From NCBI RefSeq assembly GCF_019457515.1, contig NZ_CP080421.1:3348001-3412000 (forward strand): a stretch of DNA of 64,000 nucleotides, in the 5' to 3' direction. Each line of letters opens with the position of its first letter. Positions within the stretch are counted from its first letter, which is position 1. Shown in pieces: positions 7,960-17,222 of this stretch. The notes beneath the pieces were generated by a model that had not been told where the DNA came from, made no database searches, and saw nothing but the letters and a program-made list of their open reading frames with translations. This DNA comes from Shewanella mesophila. GTDB taxonomy: Bacteria > Pseudomonadota > Gammaproteobacteria > Enterobacterales > Shewanellaceae. The translations under genes were made by a program, and so were the position numbers.

Positions 7960-10599
7960 TTGAAACCGATTCAGCTTTGTCTCCTTGGCGTAATGTCACT
8001 ATTGGTTTCGGCCTGCCAAAGCACTGTAACCCCAAAACAGGATCTCATTATAAATCAAAGTCACTCTATTAGTGCACAGCAAGCACAGCAAGCACAGCAA
8101 GCCCAGCAAGCCCAGCAAGCCCAGCAGCGAGCCAAGCGGATAAGTGATCTTGATTACCAGCTCAATCTAACCCTAACTCACCCCAGAGAATTTAGTGGCA
8201 GCGCCATTATTAGTTTTAATCTAAGCGATACCGAGCAAGCTTTGGCCCTCGATTTTAACCAAGCTAATGTGACAGCTTTTACCATTAACGGGAGCAAAGT
8301 TTATCCCAATTACGATGGCAAACGCTTAAGTATCTCTGCAGCCCTTCTCAGCAGTGGTAAAAACCAAATTAATCTGCAGTTCAACAAGCCATACAGCCGC
8401 GCAGATCAGGGCCTGATCCAATACACAGACCCAGTTGACGGCAATACTTACCTCTATTCCCACTTCTTGCCGTCAAGCGCGCAAATGATGGTGCCGCAGT
8501 TTGATCAACCCGATCTTAAGGCCGTATATCACTTAACTGTCGCCGCCCCCAATGATTGGACAGTGATAAGCGCTAGTGCATCTAACGCTCAAGTTAAAGG
8601 TGAATTAGTGACTCAATGGCAATTTGAGTCAACTAAACCTATTAGCCCTCATAGTTTTTCGCTTCATGCCGGTCCCTACAAACAATGGCAAGTCACACTT
8701 GATGAGCTGCCAATCACGCTATATGCTCGCCAATCGATTGCTAATCAAGTCGATTCAACGCAGTGGCTGGAGCAGACTCGACACGCAATAGCCTTCTATC
8801 AAGAGCAATTAGGCGTCCCATATCCATTTTCAAAATATGATCAACTGCTGGTGCCCAAACTGCCTCAGAATATGATGGCAAACGCTGCGATAAGCACCTT
8901 TGAGGAGTCTATGCTCGACACGGAACAACTTCACTTCCTCGTGTCGCGGGCACTCGCTGAGCAATGGTTCAGCAACCTTGTCACTTTGAGATGGTGGGAT
9001 GACCTCTGGCTTAGTCAGACTCTTGCCACTTTTATGGCCAACAAAGCGCTCGCAGCTGAGTCCAATCCACCAGCCAACTATCTAGATAAATATAGTTTTT
9101 ATCAAATCGATGACAGAGATAACAGTCAGCCTATCCAAACCACTATAGCCAGCAGCGAGCTGCTCGATGAAGGCGTTGCACCCAATACCATTAAAAAAGG
9201 CGTAGCCCTACTCACCCAGCTTAACTTTCTTGTCGGTGACAAAGCCTTTAACAAAGGCCTCTATCAATACTTGAACCAATATCAGTTTAGCAGTGCCAAT
9301 CTTCATGAATTTATGGCGAGCCTTTCTGCGTCAGCGAAACGGCCACTCGATAATTGGACAACGGATTGGTTCTATCGAAGTGGCGTCAATCGCATTGAAG
9401 TGCAGTATCAATGCAGTAACAACCGCATTAGCCAGTTTTCCCTACACCAAGATCCAAGCAAGGCTAATTCTGTTCTGAGAGAGCAAAAAGTAAAATTAGG
9501 CCTATTTACCATAGGTCGCCAAGCACTGCATCCAAACTTGATATCCACTGTCACTTACGATGGCGAAATTACTAACATCAAACGTCTATACGGCGTTAGA
9601 TGTCCAGATCTTGTTTTCCCAAATTACCAAGACTTAGGCTATGTCAGGGTCAAACTCGATCCTCGCTCACTTGAAACCGCGCTAATTCATCTGCATAAAA
9701 TTGAAGACACACAGCTGCGGATCATGCTTTGGCAAACCTTGTGGAACGGTGTCCTAGAAGGAGAACTCGCTCTTAATCGCTTTTTGGGGAGCGTGTTAAT
9801 TAACGCCCCCACTGAGCAAGATCCACAGGTACTAGAGCAACTGATCGACAAACTAGAACAGGCTAAAGCCTTGTTAGAGCAGATGAGTCCGAATCAGCAA
9901 CGTTATAGCCAAAGAGCACTGCGTGCACTCGAACAGATGAGTCTTCGCCTTACCATGACCCAATCAAATGATAAGATAAAAGGATTATGGTTCGATGCCT
10001 ATATTAAATTTGCTACCAGCCACGATGCTAAACAACACCTTGCAGCACTGCTCGATGGAACCGAAAAACTCAATGGCATCAACCTCGACCAGACTCAGCG
10101 CTGGGCGATTATTATCCATCTCAACCGTTACGATCACCCTGGCGCTCAGCGGTTACTCTTAAAAGAGAAACAAGTTGATAAATCTACAATTGCAGACAAA
10201 TATGCAATGAGTGCCGAAGTCGTCCAGCCTAAAGCAACTCAGAAACGTCAATGGTTTGAACGTGTGCAACAGCATAGCGCCGATAGTGATCCGCTGATGC
10301 TAGATAAGTTAACCCAAGTGATGCGTAAGCTTTACCCTAGTGAACAAAAAGCACTAAGCCAAGCTACGGCTGAACAACGACTAACAGAGCTCATCGAGGT
10401 CGATAAACGCAATAGTCCTGATTTTATGAGAGTATATACTCAATATCTTTTACCGATGAACTGCTCATATTCAGGTGTTGCGAGGCTAACACGGATACTC
10501 AATAATGAGCCCAACTTGAGCCAAGTCACTCAAATGGGACTTGAGCGCGCCGTACAAGCTGAGAAGCAGTGTTTATTAGTTAAAGAACATCTACTTTAA
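7960..10599 (+). CDS. M1 aminopeptidase-like lipoprotein lacking the zinc site (pseudoenzyme)
   Basis: 879 residues, TTG start preceded by AAGGA. Lipobox VSAC gives acylated C19, then a Gln/Ala repeat at about 38-57. The fold of an M1 metallopeptidase is clear: an N-terminal beta domain, then YPFSKYDQLLVP and EQWFSNLVTLRWWDDLWLS, close to the usual HQWFGNLVT..WW.DLWLNEG. Every catalytic position is changed. The HELAH site reads R330-A-L-A-E334, the distal zinc glutamate 19 residues later is Q353, GAMEN reads N304-M-M-A-N308, and the catalytic tyrosine position before K-G is I411. It should bind peptides or proteins but cannot cut by the M1 mechanism. The C-terminal half is helical, as in ERAP1-like domains. 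It has its own transcription unit, 110 bp after lpoB. Confidence 0.85.
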   Translation: MKPIQLCLLGVMSLLVSACQSTVTPKQDLIINQSHSISAQQAQQAQQAQQAQQAQQRAKRISDLDYQLNLTLTHPREFSGSAIISFNLSDTEQALALDFNQANVTAFTINGSKVYPNYDGKRLSISAALLSSGKNQINLQFNKPYSRADQGLIQYTDPVDGNTYLYSHFLPSSAQMMVPQFDQPDLKAVYHLTVAAPNDWTVISASASNAQVKGELVTQWQFESTKPISPHSFSLHAGPYKQWQVTLDELPITLYARQSIANQVDSTQWLEQTRHAIAFYQEQLGVPYPFSKYDQLLVPKLPQNMMANAAISTFEESMLDTEQLHFLVSRALAEQWFSNLVTLRWWDDLWLSQTLATFMANKALAAESNPPANYLDKYSFYQIDDRDNSQPIQTTIASSELLDEGVAPNTIKKGVALLTQLNFLVGDKAFNKGLYQYLNQYQFSSANLHEFMASLSASAKRPLDNWTTDWFYRSGVNRIEVQYQCSNNRISQFSLHQDPSKANSVLREQKVKLGLFTIGRQALHPNLISTVTYDGEITNIKRLYGVRCPDLVFPNYQDLGYVRVKLDPRSLETALIHLHKIEDTQLRIMLWQTLWNGVLEGELALNRFLGSVLINAPTEQDPQVLEQLIDKLEQAKALLEQMSPNQQRYSQRALRALEQMSLRLTMTQSNDKIKGLWFDAYIKFATSHDAKQHLAALLDGTEKLNGINLDQTQRWAIIIHLNRYDHPGAQRLLLKEKQVDKSTIADKYAMSAEVVQPKATQKRQWFERVQQHSADSDPLMLDKLTQVMRKLYPSEQKALSQATAEQRLTELIEVDKRNSPDFMRVYTQYLLPMNCSYSGVARLTRILNNEPNLSQVTQMGLERAVQAEKQCLLVKEHLL
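8080..8124 (+). repeat. Five tandem 9-bp units coding Gln-Ala-Gln
   Basis: Units caagcacag, caagcacag, caagcccag, caagcccag, caagcccag. They lie in frame just behind the signal peptide of the M1-like lipoprotein and encode a Gln/Ala spacer. A 9-bp unit changes length without breaking the frame. Confidence 0.9.
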
Positions 10600-10797
10600 T
10601 AAAAAATAGCGCACCTGAACTTAAGATAATTAGTTAATTTAACGAGTTATTAACAAAGAACAAAATGGCTATTAGGGTAATAGCTATTAAATAAATAAGA
10701 TAAAACCAGCCCAAGCTTTACTTGGTGCTATAGATAGTCATTAATACCAATCCATATAAGAAAGTTTATAAAAATTAAAGTTAAAGGGAGAATAACA

Positions 10798-11010
10798 ATG
10801 GGACCTTTTGAAATTGCCGCAATAGCGATTATCGGCGGTTTTGCCATCAGTGGTTATAAGGAATATAACAAACGCCACGCCAATGTAGAGAATCAGCAAA
10901 TAGACAACTTAAAAGTTGAACTGGCAAAGCTAAAAGATCGCGTCGTGACCCTAGAGAAAATCGTCACAGATAAATCTTATCAACTCAGTGATGAAATTGA
11001 CCGCTTATAA
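10798..11010 (+). CDS. Small membrane protein with coiled coil, PspB/C-like
   Basis: 70 residues: one N-terminal membrane helix (about 4-20, FEIAAIAIIGGFAISGY), then a charged heptad-rich helix (DNLKVELAKLKDRVVTLEKIV). A GGGAG site stands before the ATG. The layout resembles phage-shock PspB and related small envelope-stress proteins, but no defining motif is present and no psp genes are nearby. A terminator follows directly, so it is expressed alone. Confidence 0.7.
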   Translation: MGPFEIAAIAIIGGFAISGYKEYNKRHANVENQQIDNLKVELAKLKDRVVTLEKIVTDKSYQLSDEIDRL

Positions 11011-11011
11011 C

Positions 11012-11044
11012 AAAAAAATGCCACCTACATTAGGTGGCATTTTT
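11012..11044. terminator. Bidirectional terminator
   Basis: Stem AAAATGCCACCTA / TAGGTGGCATTTT with a CAT loop. It lies between the convergent small membrane protein gene and the phosphoribosyltransferase gene. Confidence 0.9.
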
Positions 11045-11065
11045 CCAACTAAAACCTAATGGCGC

Positions 11066-11626
11066 TTAAACAAATAGATGCTTAATATTCTTAAGGTCGC
11101 CTTTCCCTTCTGCAAGTTCTTCTGGCGATAAACCAGACACTTCGTGAGGGAATACCAGCCACTCTTCAGACTCATGAATAAAATAATCAGGTTTTAATTC
11201 AACGGCAGTATTCTTTGGCTTGTAATAAGGACAAGCAATACGCACGTCTGTAGGCATGTTTAGACGCATCAGCTCTTGTAACTTCTCTTTTAATGCATGG
11301 ATACTGCGACCAGAATCAAACACATCATCTACGATGAGCAGACCATCATCCGCATTGGCATTTTCAACAATATAGTGCAGGCCATGTACTTTAATCTGCT
11401 TACTTTGTTGATTAATGCCATAGTAGGACGAGGTACGAACGGCAATATGATCGGTATCAACCTTCTTAAAATCAAAATACTCTTGAACTGCAATACCAAT
11501 AGGGGCACCTCCGCGCCAAATCCCAACGATAAATTGTGGTCTGAAACCACTTTCATAAACCTGTGCCGCTAAGCGAAAAGAATCCTCAAGCAGCTGCTGA
11601 GCAGTAATAAAGTGTTTTTCAGACAT
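11066..11626 (-). CDS. Purine-type phosphoribosyltransferase family protein (COG2236-like)
   Basis: 186 residues, cytoplasmic. The 13-residue PRPP-binding motif of type I phosphoribosyltransferases is clear (LLIVDDVFDSGRS, about residues 95-107), and the PPi loop near FIVGIWRGGAPIG is present. The C-terminal half (ACPYYKPKNTAVELKPDYFI, EWLVFPHE) matches the hypoxanthine/xanthine-type COG2236 proteins. The likely reaction is transfer of phosphoribose from PRPP to a purine base; the base cannot be told from sequence. It stands alone. Confidence 0.82.
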   Translation of the reverse strand: MSEKHFITAQQLLEDSFRLAAQVYESGFRPQFIVGIWRGGAPIGIAVQEYFDFKKVDTDHIAVRTSSYYGINQQSKQIKVHGLHYIVENANADDGLLIVDDVFDSGRSIHALKEKLQELMRLNMPTDVRIACPYYKPKNTAVELKPDYFIHESEEWLVFPHEVSGLSPEELAEGKGDLKNIKHLFV

Positions 11627-11851
11627 CAGACCGTCCCCATCTTGTGATATTTAGCGTTATGAGTAGGTAAAGAACTAATCGAACAGATTAGCTTTCGCCC
11701 AAATTCAACGTAGCACAATTAAACCGGATTGATGCTCAAAACGATTAAAAATTGACAACGAGATTTTGGAGCTGGATTTTATACTAAAACCCGCCAAACT
11801 GCAGAACTAAATAGTGAAATGTCGATGTTGAATTGACTTTTAGTCAAAAAA

Positions 11852-11876
11852 TAAAAGCCGCCAAGGGCGGCTTTTA
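11852..11876. terminator. Terminator downstream of phoD
   Basis: Perfect stem TAAAAGCCGCC / GGCGGCTTTTA with a three-base loop, just past the phoD stop at 11900. Confidence 0.85.
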
Positions 11877-11899
11877 GCCTCAAATCATCACGAGCTCAA

Positions 11900-13672
11900 C
11901 TAAGCCGCTGTGATTTTGGGTTCACCCAGCTGAGTCACCGCAGCAAAATGCTTATCTGTCGCTTCATTAAACTCGACAGACATCAAGGTATCGACATAAT
12001 GCCAATCACTTCTGACTTGGGTTTTATCGAAGGTCAGCAACATAAACCCGCGATCACGCAAGTTGGTGTACTTTAGACCATCAACGAGATCGACAATACC
12101 CGCTTCTGTCACTGTTTGCTGATCCGCTTCTATTCCCAAATAATACTCGAGTCCCGGAGATGAAACCGAGCTGGTCGCAAACTCAACACCAACAAGGTCA
12201 CCATGAGAGTCTAATATCTCATTAGCCCAGGCATTATGAGTATCTCCAGCAATAACAACGAGGTTAGCACCAGCGGATTTAGCCGTCGCGAGAATAACCT
12301 CTCGCTCATAAGCATAACCATCCCAAGCATCTAGGTTATAAGGGATCGATGGCAACTGTAGCAGTCCCATCACCTCAGGCGTTAGCTTATGCTGATTACC
12401 AATCAAATAGCTGTATTCCTGCGCGGTTAATGTCGGATCATTCGCTGCGGCGCGGCCAGCAAGTTGTGCTAAAGCCCCCAATTCTGCGTATTGGTATACA
12501 CTCAGCTTTTGTGTCGCTATCGCCGCAGGCAACATCATGGTGCCCATTAACACTTGTTGCCCTAGCACCTGCCATTTAGCGGTTGAAGTCAGTAAATTAG
12601 CTTGAAGCCACTGTAATTGATCCGCTCCAAGCATGGTTCTGTCACTGCTAGTCACATCAGCCATGAAGCGAGCACTATCCATACTGTTAGTGGCATCATC
12701 GATGTAGTCGGCATAATCTAACTGCTTGTCACGCGCCAAAAGACGAGTATCAAGCATATGTAAATCAACGAGATCCCCAAAACTAAATGAACGATAGATC
12801 TCTTCATGGTTCCCCTCTGCCCAAGGACGAATAGGTAACCACTCAAAATAGGCCTGAAGCGCCGCTTCTTTACGCGCTTGGAAATCCCCTTCACCCTCAT
12901 TATGATTTTCGGCGCCGTCAGCCCACGAGTCATTAGCGACTTCATGGTCGTCCCATACGGTGATGAAAGGCACCTTTGAGTGCAGACCCGAAAGCGATGT
13001 ATCACTGCGATATTGCCCATAGCGAGTACGGTAATCTTCAAGGGTTAATAACTCTCCTGCAGGCAACACCTCTCGACCAAGAGTGGCTGCATTTTCACTG
13101 GCATAGCCACCACGCCCATACTCATAAATATAGTCACCAAGATGCACCACAGCATCGAGAGAATCGATCTGGCTGGCTAACTGATATACGTTGAAATGGC
13201 CCGCTGGAAAGTTAGCGCAAGACATCACGGCTAACTTGACACTATCTACGACGCCCTCGGGTAAAGTCTTAGTCAATCCGACATCAGAGGTCTTATCAGC
13301 CGCTTTAAATCGGTAGTAATAGTGAGTACCAGAATCTAAACCAATAGCATCAACTTTAACGGTGTAATCACGATCTCTACTAGTCACCGTCTCACCGTTG
13401 CCGACTAAATCGGTAAATTCGGCATCTGTCGCGATCTCCCAGCTAACGCTGATATCGGCGTCGACAGCGGGTGTTACTCGCGTCCATAAAATTATGGCAC
13501 TATGTGTTGGATCGCCACTAGCTACACCATGATAAAACTGCACCTCAGTGCTCGATGTATCATCATCTTTATCACTGCTAGAACACCCCATGAGTCCGTA
13601 TGAGACGACTGCGGCGCCAACACCTTTAGCCGACATTGCCAAAAAGTCTCTGCGCGAATAATTTGTTTTCAT
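11900..13672 (-). CDS. phoD: Alkaline phosphatase D (PhoD), Tat-exported lipoprotein
   Basis: 590 residues from the ATG at 13672, chosen because AAGGA lies just upstream and a twin-arginine signal begins there (SRRDFL, R7-R8); an ATG 14 codons upstream lacks these. The signal ends in MGC (C30), so the enzyme is probably both Tat-exported and lipid-anchored. A PhoD N-terminal Ig-like domain (FYHGVASGDPTHSAIILWTRV) precedes the metallophosphatase domain: VMSCANFPAGHFNVY, VVHLGDYIYEYG, TVWDDHEVANDSW, LVVIAGDTHNAWAN. These are the Fe/Ca ligand motifs of PhoD phosphodiesterase/phosphomonoesterases. It should release phosphate from organic phosphates outside the cytoplasm. No clear Pho box was recognised. 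Confidence 0.92.
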   Translation of the reverse strand: MKTNYSRRDFLAMSAKGVGAAVVSYGLMGCSSSDKDDDTSSTEVQFYHGVASGDPTHSAIILWTRVTPAVDADISVSWEIATDAEFTDLVGNGETVTSRDRDYTVKVDAIGLDSGTHYYYRFKAADKTSDVGLTKTLPEGVVDSVKLAVMSCANFPAGHFNVYQLASQIDSLDAVVHLGDYIYEYGRGGYASENAATLGREVLPAGELLTLEDYRTRYGQYRSDTSLSGLHSKVPFITVWDDHEVANDSWADGAENHNEGEGDFQARKEAALQAYFEWLPIRPWAEGNHEEIYRSFSFGDLVDLHMLDTRLLARDKQLDYADYIDDATNSMDSARFMADVTSSDRTMLGADQLQWLQANLLTSTAKWQVLGQQVLMGTMMLPAAIATQKLSVYQYAELGALAQLAGRAAANDPTLTAQEYSYLIGNQHKLTPEVMGLLQLPSIPYNLDAWDGYAYEREVILATAKSAGANLVVIAGDTHNAWANEILDSHGDLVGVEFATSSVSSPGLEYYLGIEADQQTVTEAGIVDLVDGLKYTNLRDRGFMLLTFDKTQVRSDWHYVDTLMSVEFNEATDKHFAAVTQLGEPKITAA

Positions 13673-13993
13673 TGTTATTCCTTTAATTGAACCGATTATC
13701 CCTTCAGATCTCATCTCACATCTTGTGAGCTTGATAACTACCGCATAGAAAGATAAACAGGCATTATTATTTTTATTCCTGGTAAGAGGTCTAATGACCT
13801 CTAATTATCAATGACTAATATTGCAGATTTATTATTCAACGGCAACTTTCAAACTTTCGAGAACAAATTACAACGCCTGCAGCGAAAACTAGATCGCTCA
13901 TTACTCCCCTAATAAAAAACAGGCCTTAGGAAACAGGACGATATTCAACAAAACTGTTATGCTTCATCTACCGACATGTTGAGGGAACAAACA
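13673..13993. other. Intergenic gap between phoD and CBS gene
   Basis: No convincing ORF. It holds the divergent promoters and a small hairpin at 13785-13802 (AGAGGTC, TAAT, GACCTCT) without a T run. Confidence 0.6.
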
Positions 13994-14416
13994 ATGAAAG
14001 TTAGTGACATTATGACTACTGAGCCTGTCTGCATCAGCGATCAGGCCACCGCAAAGGACGCACACCTGTTAATGCAAAATCGGGGCGTAAGGCATCTACC
14101 GGTTATCAGCGAAGAAAGTGGCGATTTAGTTGGCATACTCACCCACAAGAAGATGATATCAACCGTAGTCCATATGCTGACACATTACGGGAGTGAGGCA
14201 TTAGATAGAAAAGAGCGTAAAACCTTAGTTAAAGAGATCATGGAGTCTGAGTTTCAAAAATTGACTTTAGATGAACCTTTAGCCGTAGTTATTGATTACT
14301 TTATTGATAACAAACTTGGCTGCCTGCCTGTGATTGATGAACAACACAAGATAACGGGGATTGTTACCTCATCCGATTTCGTTAAATTATGTGCCAGACT
14401 ACTAAAATCCCAATAG
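13994..14416 (+). CDS. CBS-domain pair protein
   Basis: 140 residues consisting of two CBS motifs: residues about 3-60 (MKVSDIMTTEPVCISDQATAKDAHLLM...HLPVI) and about 78-135 (VKEIMESEFQKLTLDEPLAVVIDYF...CLPVIDEQHKITGIVTSSDFVK). Such stand-alone pairs bind adenine nucleotides and tune other proteins; no partner is visible. The start at 13994 follows GAGGGA with good spacing; an ATG six codons upstream lies before that site. It converges on lrgB with a 12-bp gap. Confidence 0.85.
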   Translation: MKVSDIMTTEPVCISDQATAKDAHLLMQNRGVRHLPVISEESGDLVGILTHKKMISTVVHMLTHYGSEALDRKERKTLVKEIMESEFQKLTLDEPLAVVIDYFIDNKLGCLPVIDEQHKITGIVTSSDFVKLCARLLKSQ

Positions 14417-14428
14417 CACAATAAACAC

Positions 14429-15130
14429 CTATATTAAGATGCAGGCAAAAAGTGGCGCGACCATAACCATAGTTATCCCAGTCAAAATCATGGTGAGGCT
14501 GGCAACAACGCCCTCCTCTTGTCCAAGCTCTGCGGCTTTTGCCGCGCCAACACCATGAGCCGACGCCCCTAAGGCTGCGCCCTTCGCCAGAGGGCTTCTA
14601 ACTTTTGCCAATTTAAAAATCGGCCCACACAGCAACATCCCCAGTACGCCAGTAACTAACACTAACATTGCCGTCAAATCGGGAACGCCACCAAATGCTG
14701 ATGTGGCTTCTAAAGCAAATGGCGTAGAGACCGAACGAACCAACATACTGTGAGATAATTCGGGGGGTAAATAGATCAATTTCACTAACAACCACGAAGA
14801 AAGTAACCCAACAAGTAAGCCTGTTATTACACCTAAACTTATGGTCAATGGATAACGTGCGATCAACCGTCGCTCTCTATAAATGGGCAAGGCAAAGGCT
14901 ATTGTCGCCGGCGCCAACAAGGCACTTAAGTAATGGCTATAAACAAAATAAGTTGGCAGAGGGATCGCAAATAACACCACCAAAGTGAGTAAGCTTATCG
15001 GGGTTACAATCATCGGAGATAACCACCACTGACGAAAAGTCCGATATAAGCGTTTACTGGCAAAGTAGCACACTAGCGTGACTAATAAGCACAACACGGC
15101 AACACTTTGGGAGGAGAGATACTGCAACAT
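14429..15130 (-). CDS. lrgB: LrgB/CidB family membrane protein
   Basis: 233 residues, almost entirely hydrophobic with about seven membrane helices. The LrgB signatures are present: LSHSMLVRSVSTPFALE, GGVPDLTAM, ALGASAHGVGAAKAAELGQEEG. LrgB works with LrgA in holin-like or carbon-overflow export (pyruvate in some bacteria). Its ATG lies one base after the lrgA stop (TAATATG), so the pair is translationally coupled. A LysR-type gene is divergent on the other side of lrgA. Confidence 0.9.
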   Translation of the reverse strand: MLQYLSSQSVAVLCLLVTLVCYFASKRLYRTFRQWWLSPMIVTPISLLTLVVLFAIPLPTYFVYSHYLSALLAPATIAFALPIYRERRLIARYPLTISLGVITGLLVGLLSSWLLVKLIYLPPELSHSMLVRSVSTPFALEATSAFGGVPDLTAMLVLVTGVLGMLLCGPIFKLAKVRSPLAKGAALGASAHGVGAAKAAELGQEEGVVASLTMILTGITMVMVAPLFACILI

Positions 15131-15131
15131 A

Positions 15132-15572
15132 TTAGTGACCCGCTACCTTAGAATGCCCAATCGGAGCAAAGACTCTTTTGGCGCGATTATGACGTCGTTC
15201 AAAGCGAAACACTCTATCGATAACAAACCCTGTTATCAGTAAAACACACACACTTCCCAGCACTAAGGTCAGCATCAGACTGACGCCATATTGTTCAAAT
15301 AGTGGAGCATAATGGATAGAGGCGACCACTGGCGGAATAAAAAACAACAGCAGCTCCCCTAACAACCAAGCCGCTCCCACAGCCACAAATCGCTCGGGCA
15401 GCCAATTGAGTGCCAACAAGCATAATAGCCCACCTAAACCGACGACACTGCTCGGGATAGGCAGAGAAAAAACATCGACTAACCATTGCGCCGATAACGC
15501 AATTAAACAAAGTAAGCTGACTTGCAGTAATACCTGAAGAAGACGTTTTAATGATAGAAAAGAGGTACTCAT
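15132..15572 (-). CDS. lrgA: LrgA/CidA family holin-like protein
   Basis: 146 residues with four membrane helices and the family motif LPIPSSVVGLGGLLCLLALNWLPE, followed by LLGELLLFFIPPVVASI. The C-terminus is basic (RFERRHNRAKR). It is the small partner of LrgB, forming the first gene of the lrgAB pair. The divergent LysR gene 106 bp away resembles CidR/AlsR arrangements and probably regulates it. Confidence 0.88.
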   Translation of the reverse strand: MSTSFLSLKRLLQVLLQVSLLCLIALSAQWLVDVFSLPIPSSVVGLGGLLCLLALNWLPERFVAVGAAWLLGELLLFFIPPVVASIHYAPLFEQYGVSLMLTLVLGSVCVLLITGFVIDRVFRFERRHNRAKRVFAPIGHSKVAGH

Positions 15573-15678
15573 AGCGTGATTTAAAGCCGAAATAATATTG
15601 ATAGGATAATTTTACGCTTGTATTTTTGATAAAAAAAATGAATATTATTTATAAATTAAATAACTAAAAGAAATCAAA

Positions 15679-16572
15679 ATGGATCTGAAGGCGCTACACT
15701 ATTTTGTAGAGATCGTTAACTGCAAAGGATTTAACCGTGCAGCGGCTAAGATCCATATTAGTCAGCCTGCGCTGTCTAAATCGATAAACCAACTAGAAGC
15801 CGAGTTAGAACTTCCACTGTTGATGCGCGGAAAACGAGGAACAGCGGTCACGCTAACCACTCACGGCCAATTGGTTTATCAATACGCGCAAAAGCTATTA
15901 GATACCAAGCGTGAACTATTCACAGAACTCGACGCGCTTAAAGGGTTAAATAAAGGTGAGTTAAAGCTTGGGCTTGCTCCACTTGGCAGTGCCGAGCTTT
16001 TTGCTCCTATCATCGCTAAATATCGCCAACGCTACCCGCAAATTCACACTCAACTCTTAGTACGTGGCGGAGTAGAGCAAACATCGGCGCTCAAACAGGG
16101 CGAGATAGAACTGGCGACAGGCATCATCGAACTCAATCAAGAATTTGAAGGAATAGCGATTCATACCGAGCCAATGGTGGTGGTTTTACCTAGCCTGCAT
16201 CCGTTAGCTAAAAAGACTGAGATCCCCATTAGCGCATTAGATCGCTGCGCTCAAATTCTATTTGAGCCTGAGTTTTCACTCCATGAAATGGTCATCAATG
16301 CCTGTAGTGATGCCGCCGTAACCATAGATAACCCGACTCATGTTAATCAGCCAGAGTTTGGTATTGCCTTGGTTGCCGCAGGAATTGGCGTCATGCTATT
16401 GCCTAAGTTCATTGCCGAGCGCTATCAACTCGAGGGCGTAGTTAGTCGTCAATTGACAGAGACTTCACTTAACTGGCGCATGAGCCTATTTTGGGAAAAA
16501 GATAAACCACTTTCGTTTGCCGCAAATGCGATGATCGATCTGCTGAAACTGCATCTCAACGAAAAACCATAA
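15679..16572 (+). CDS. LysR-family transcriptional regulator, probable lrgAB regulator
   Basis: 297 residues. N-terminal winged helix-turn-helix (1-60: MDLKALHYFVEIVNCKGFNRAAAKIHISQPALSKSI read in two parts), followed by the linker helix and a two-lobed effector domain (from about residue 90, LKLGLAPLGSAELFAPII...). The effector is unknown. The divergent position over lrgAB is the classical LysR layout, which supports autoregulation and control of lrgAB from the AT-rich gap 15573-15678. A small hairpin follows its stop. Confidence 0.88.
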   Translation: MDLKALHYFVEIVNCKGFNRAAAKIHISQPALSKSINQLEAELELPLLMRGKRGTAVTLTTHGQLVYQYAQKLLDTKRELFTELDALKGLNKGELKLGLAPLGSAELFAPIIAKYRQRYPQIHTQLLVRGGVEQTSALKQGEIELATGIIELNQEFEGIAIHTEPMVVVLPSLHPLAKKTEIPISALDRCAQILFEPEFSLHEMVINACSDAAVTIDNPTHVNQPEFGIALVAAGIGVMLLPKFIAERYQLEGVVSRQLTETSLNWRMSLFWEKDKPLSFAANAMIDLLKLHLNEKP

Positions 16573-16621
16573 AATAAACGCCGTATGAATTAACGGCATC
16601 GAATAAAAATCATTCTTAAGG

Positions 16622-17222
16622 TTAAAGATTGGGGCATTGAATATCGGTCACAGGGACATCACTGCGACCATTTTGATTTGTAGTGGCACCAATACTTATC
16701 TGGTCTACCACCTCCATCCCTTCAATGACCTTACCAGAAACAGCATACCCATAACTGCTGACACTTTGGTCTAAATGGGCATTATCAAGCGTATTAATGA
16801 AAAACTGTGGGGTAGCGGAATTCGGGTCATTTGTCCGTGCCATAGCAATAGTGCCTCGAGCATTGGTAAAACCAACATTGGCTTCATTCACAATTGCTTC
16901 AAAGCCGGGTTTGGCAACTAAACCTTTAGTAAAACCACCACCTTGGATCATAAAGTTATGGATCACGCGATGAAAAAGAGTGCCATCATAAAAGTTGGCC
17001 TCTACATAACGGGCAAAATTTTTCCCCGTAACCGGGGTATTAACAATATCAATAGCTAAGGTGATCTCGCCTAAACTGGTACTCATTAGATAGCATAGGT
17101 CGCTAAACGGCTCAGGCGTTAGAGTCGGCTCAGGTGCCGGGGTTGAACTATCATCACTAGGACCTGAACCGCACGCCGATAATGCAAAAAATCATCAAGA
17201 CAACAACCGCTAATGTTCTCAT
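16622..17222 (-). CDS. Cyclophilin-type peptidyl-prolyl isomerase, lipoprotein with frameshifted signal peptide
   Basis: The cyclophilin domain is intact from 17086 to 16622 (FARYVEANFYDGTLFHRVI, FMIQGGGFTKG, GTIAMARTNDPNSATPQFFIN). Upstream in the same frame the sequence keeps coding a lipoprotein stretch, ALSACGSGPSDDSSTPAPEP, with a perfect lipobox. The signal peptide itself (ATG at 17222, MRTLAVVVLMI) is in a different frame. The two join if one base is removed from the six-A run at 17186-17191. The span is 601 bp, exactly one base over 200 codons. Either the lipoprotein is truly broken (leaving a cytoplasmic form from ATG 17086), the run slips, or there is a read error. The predicted role is proline isomerisation in the envelope. 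Confidence 0.8.
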
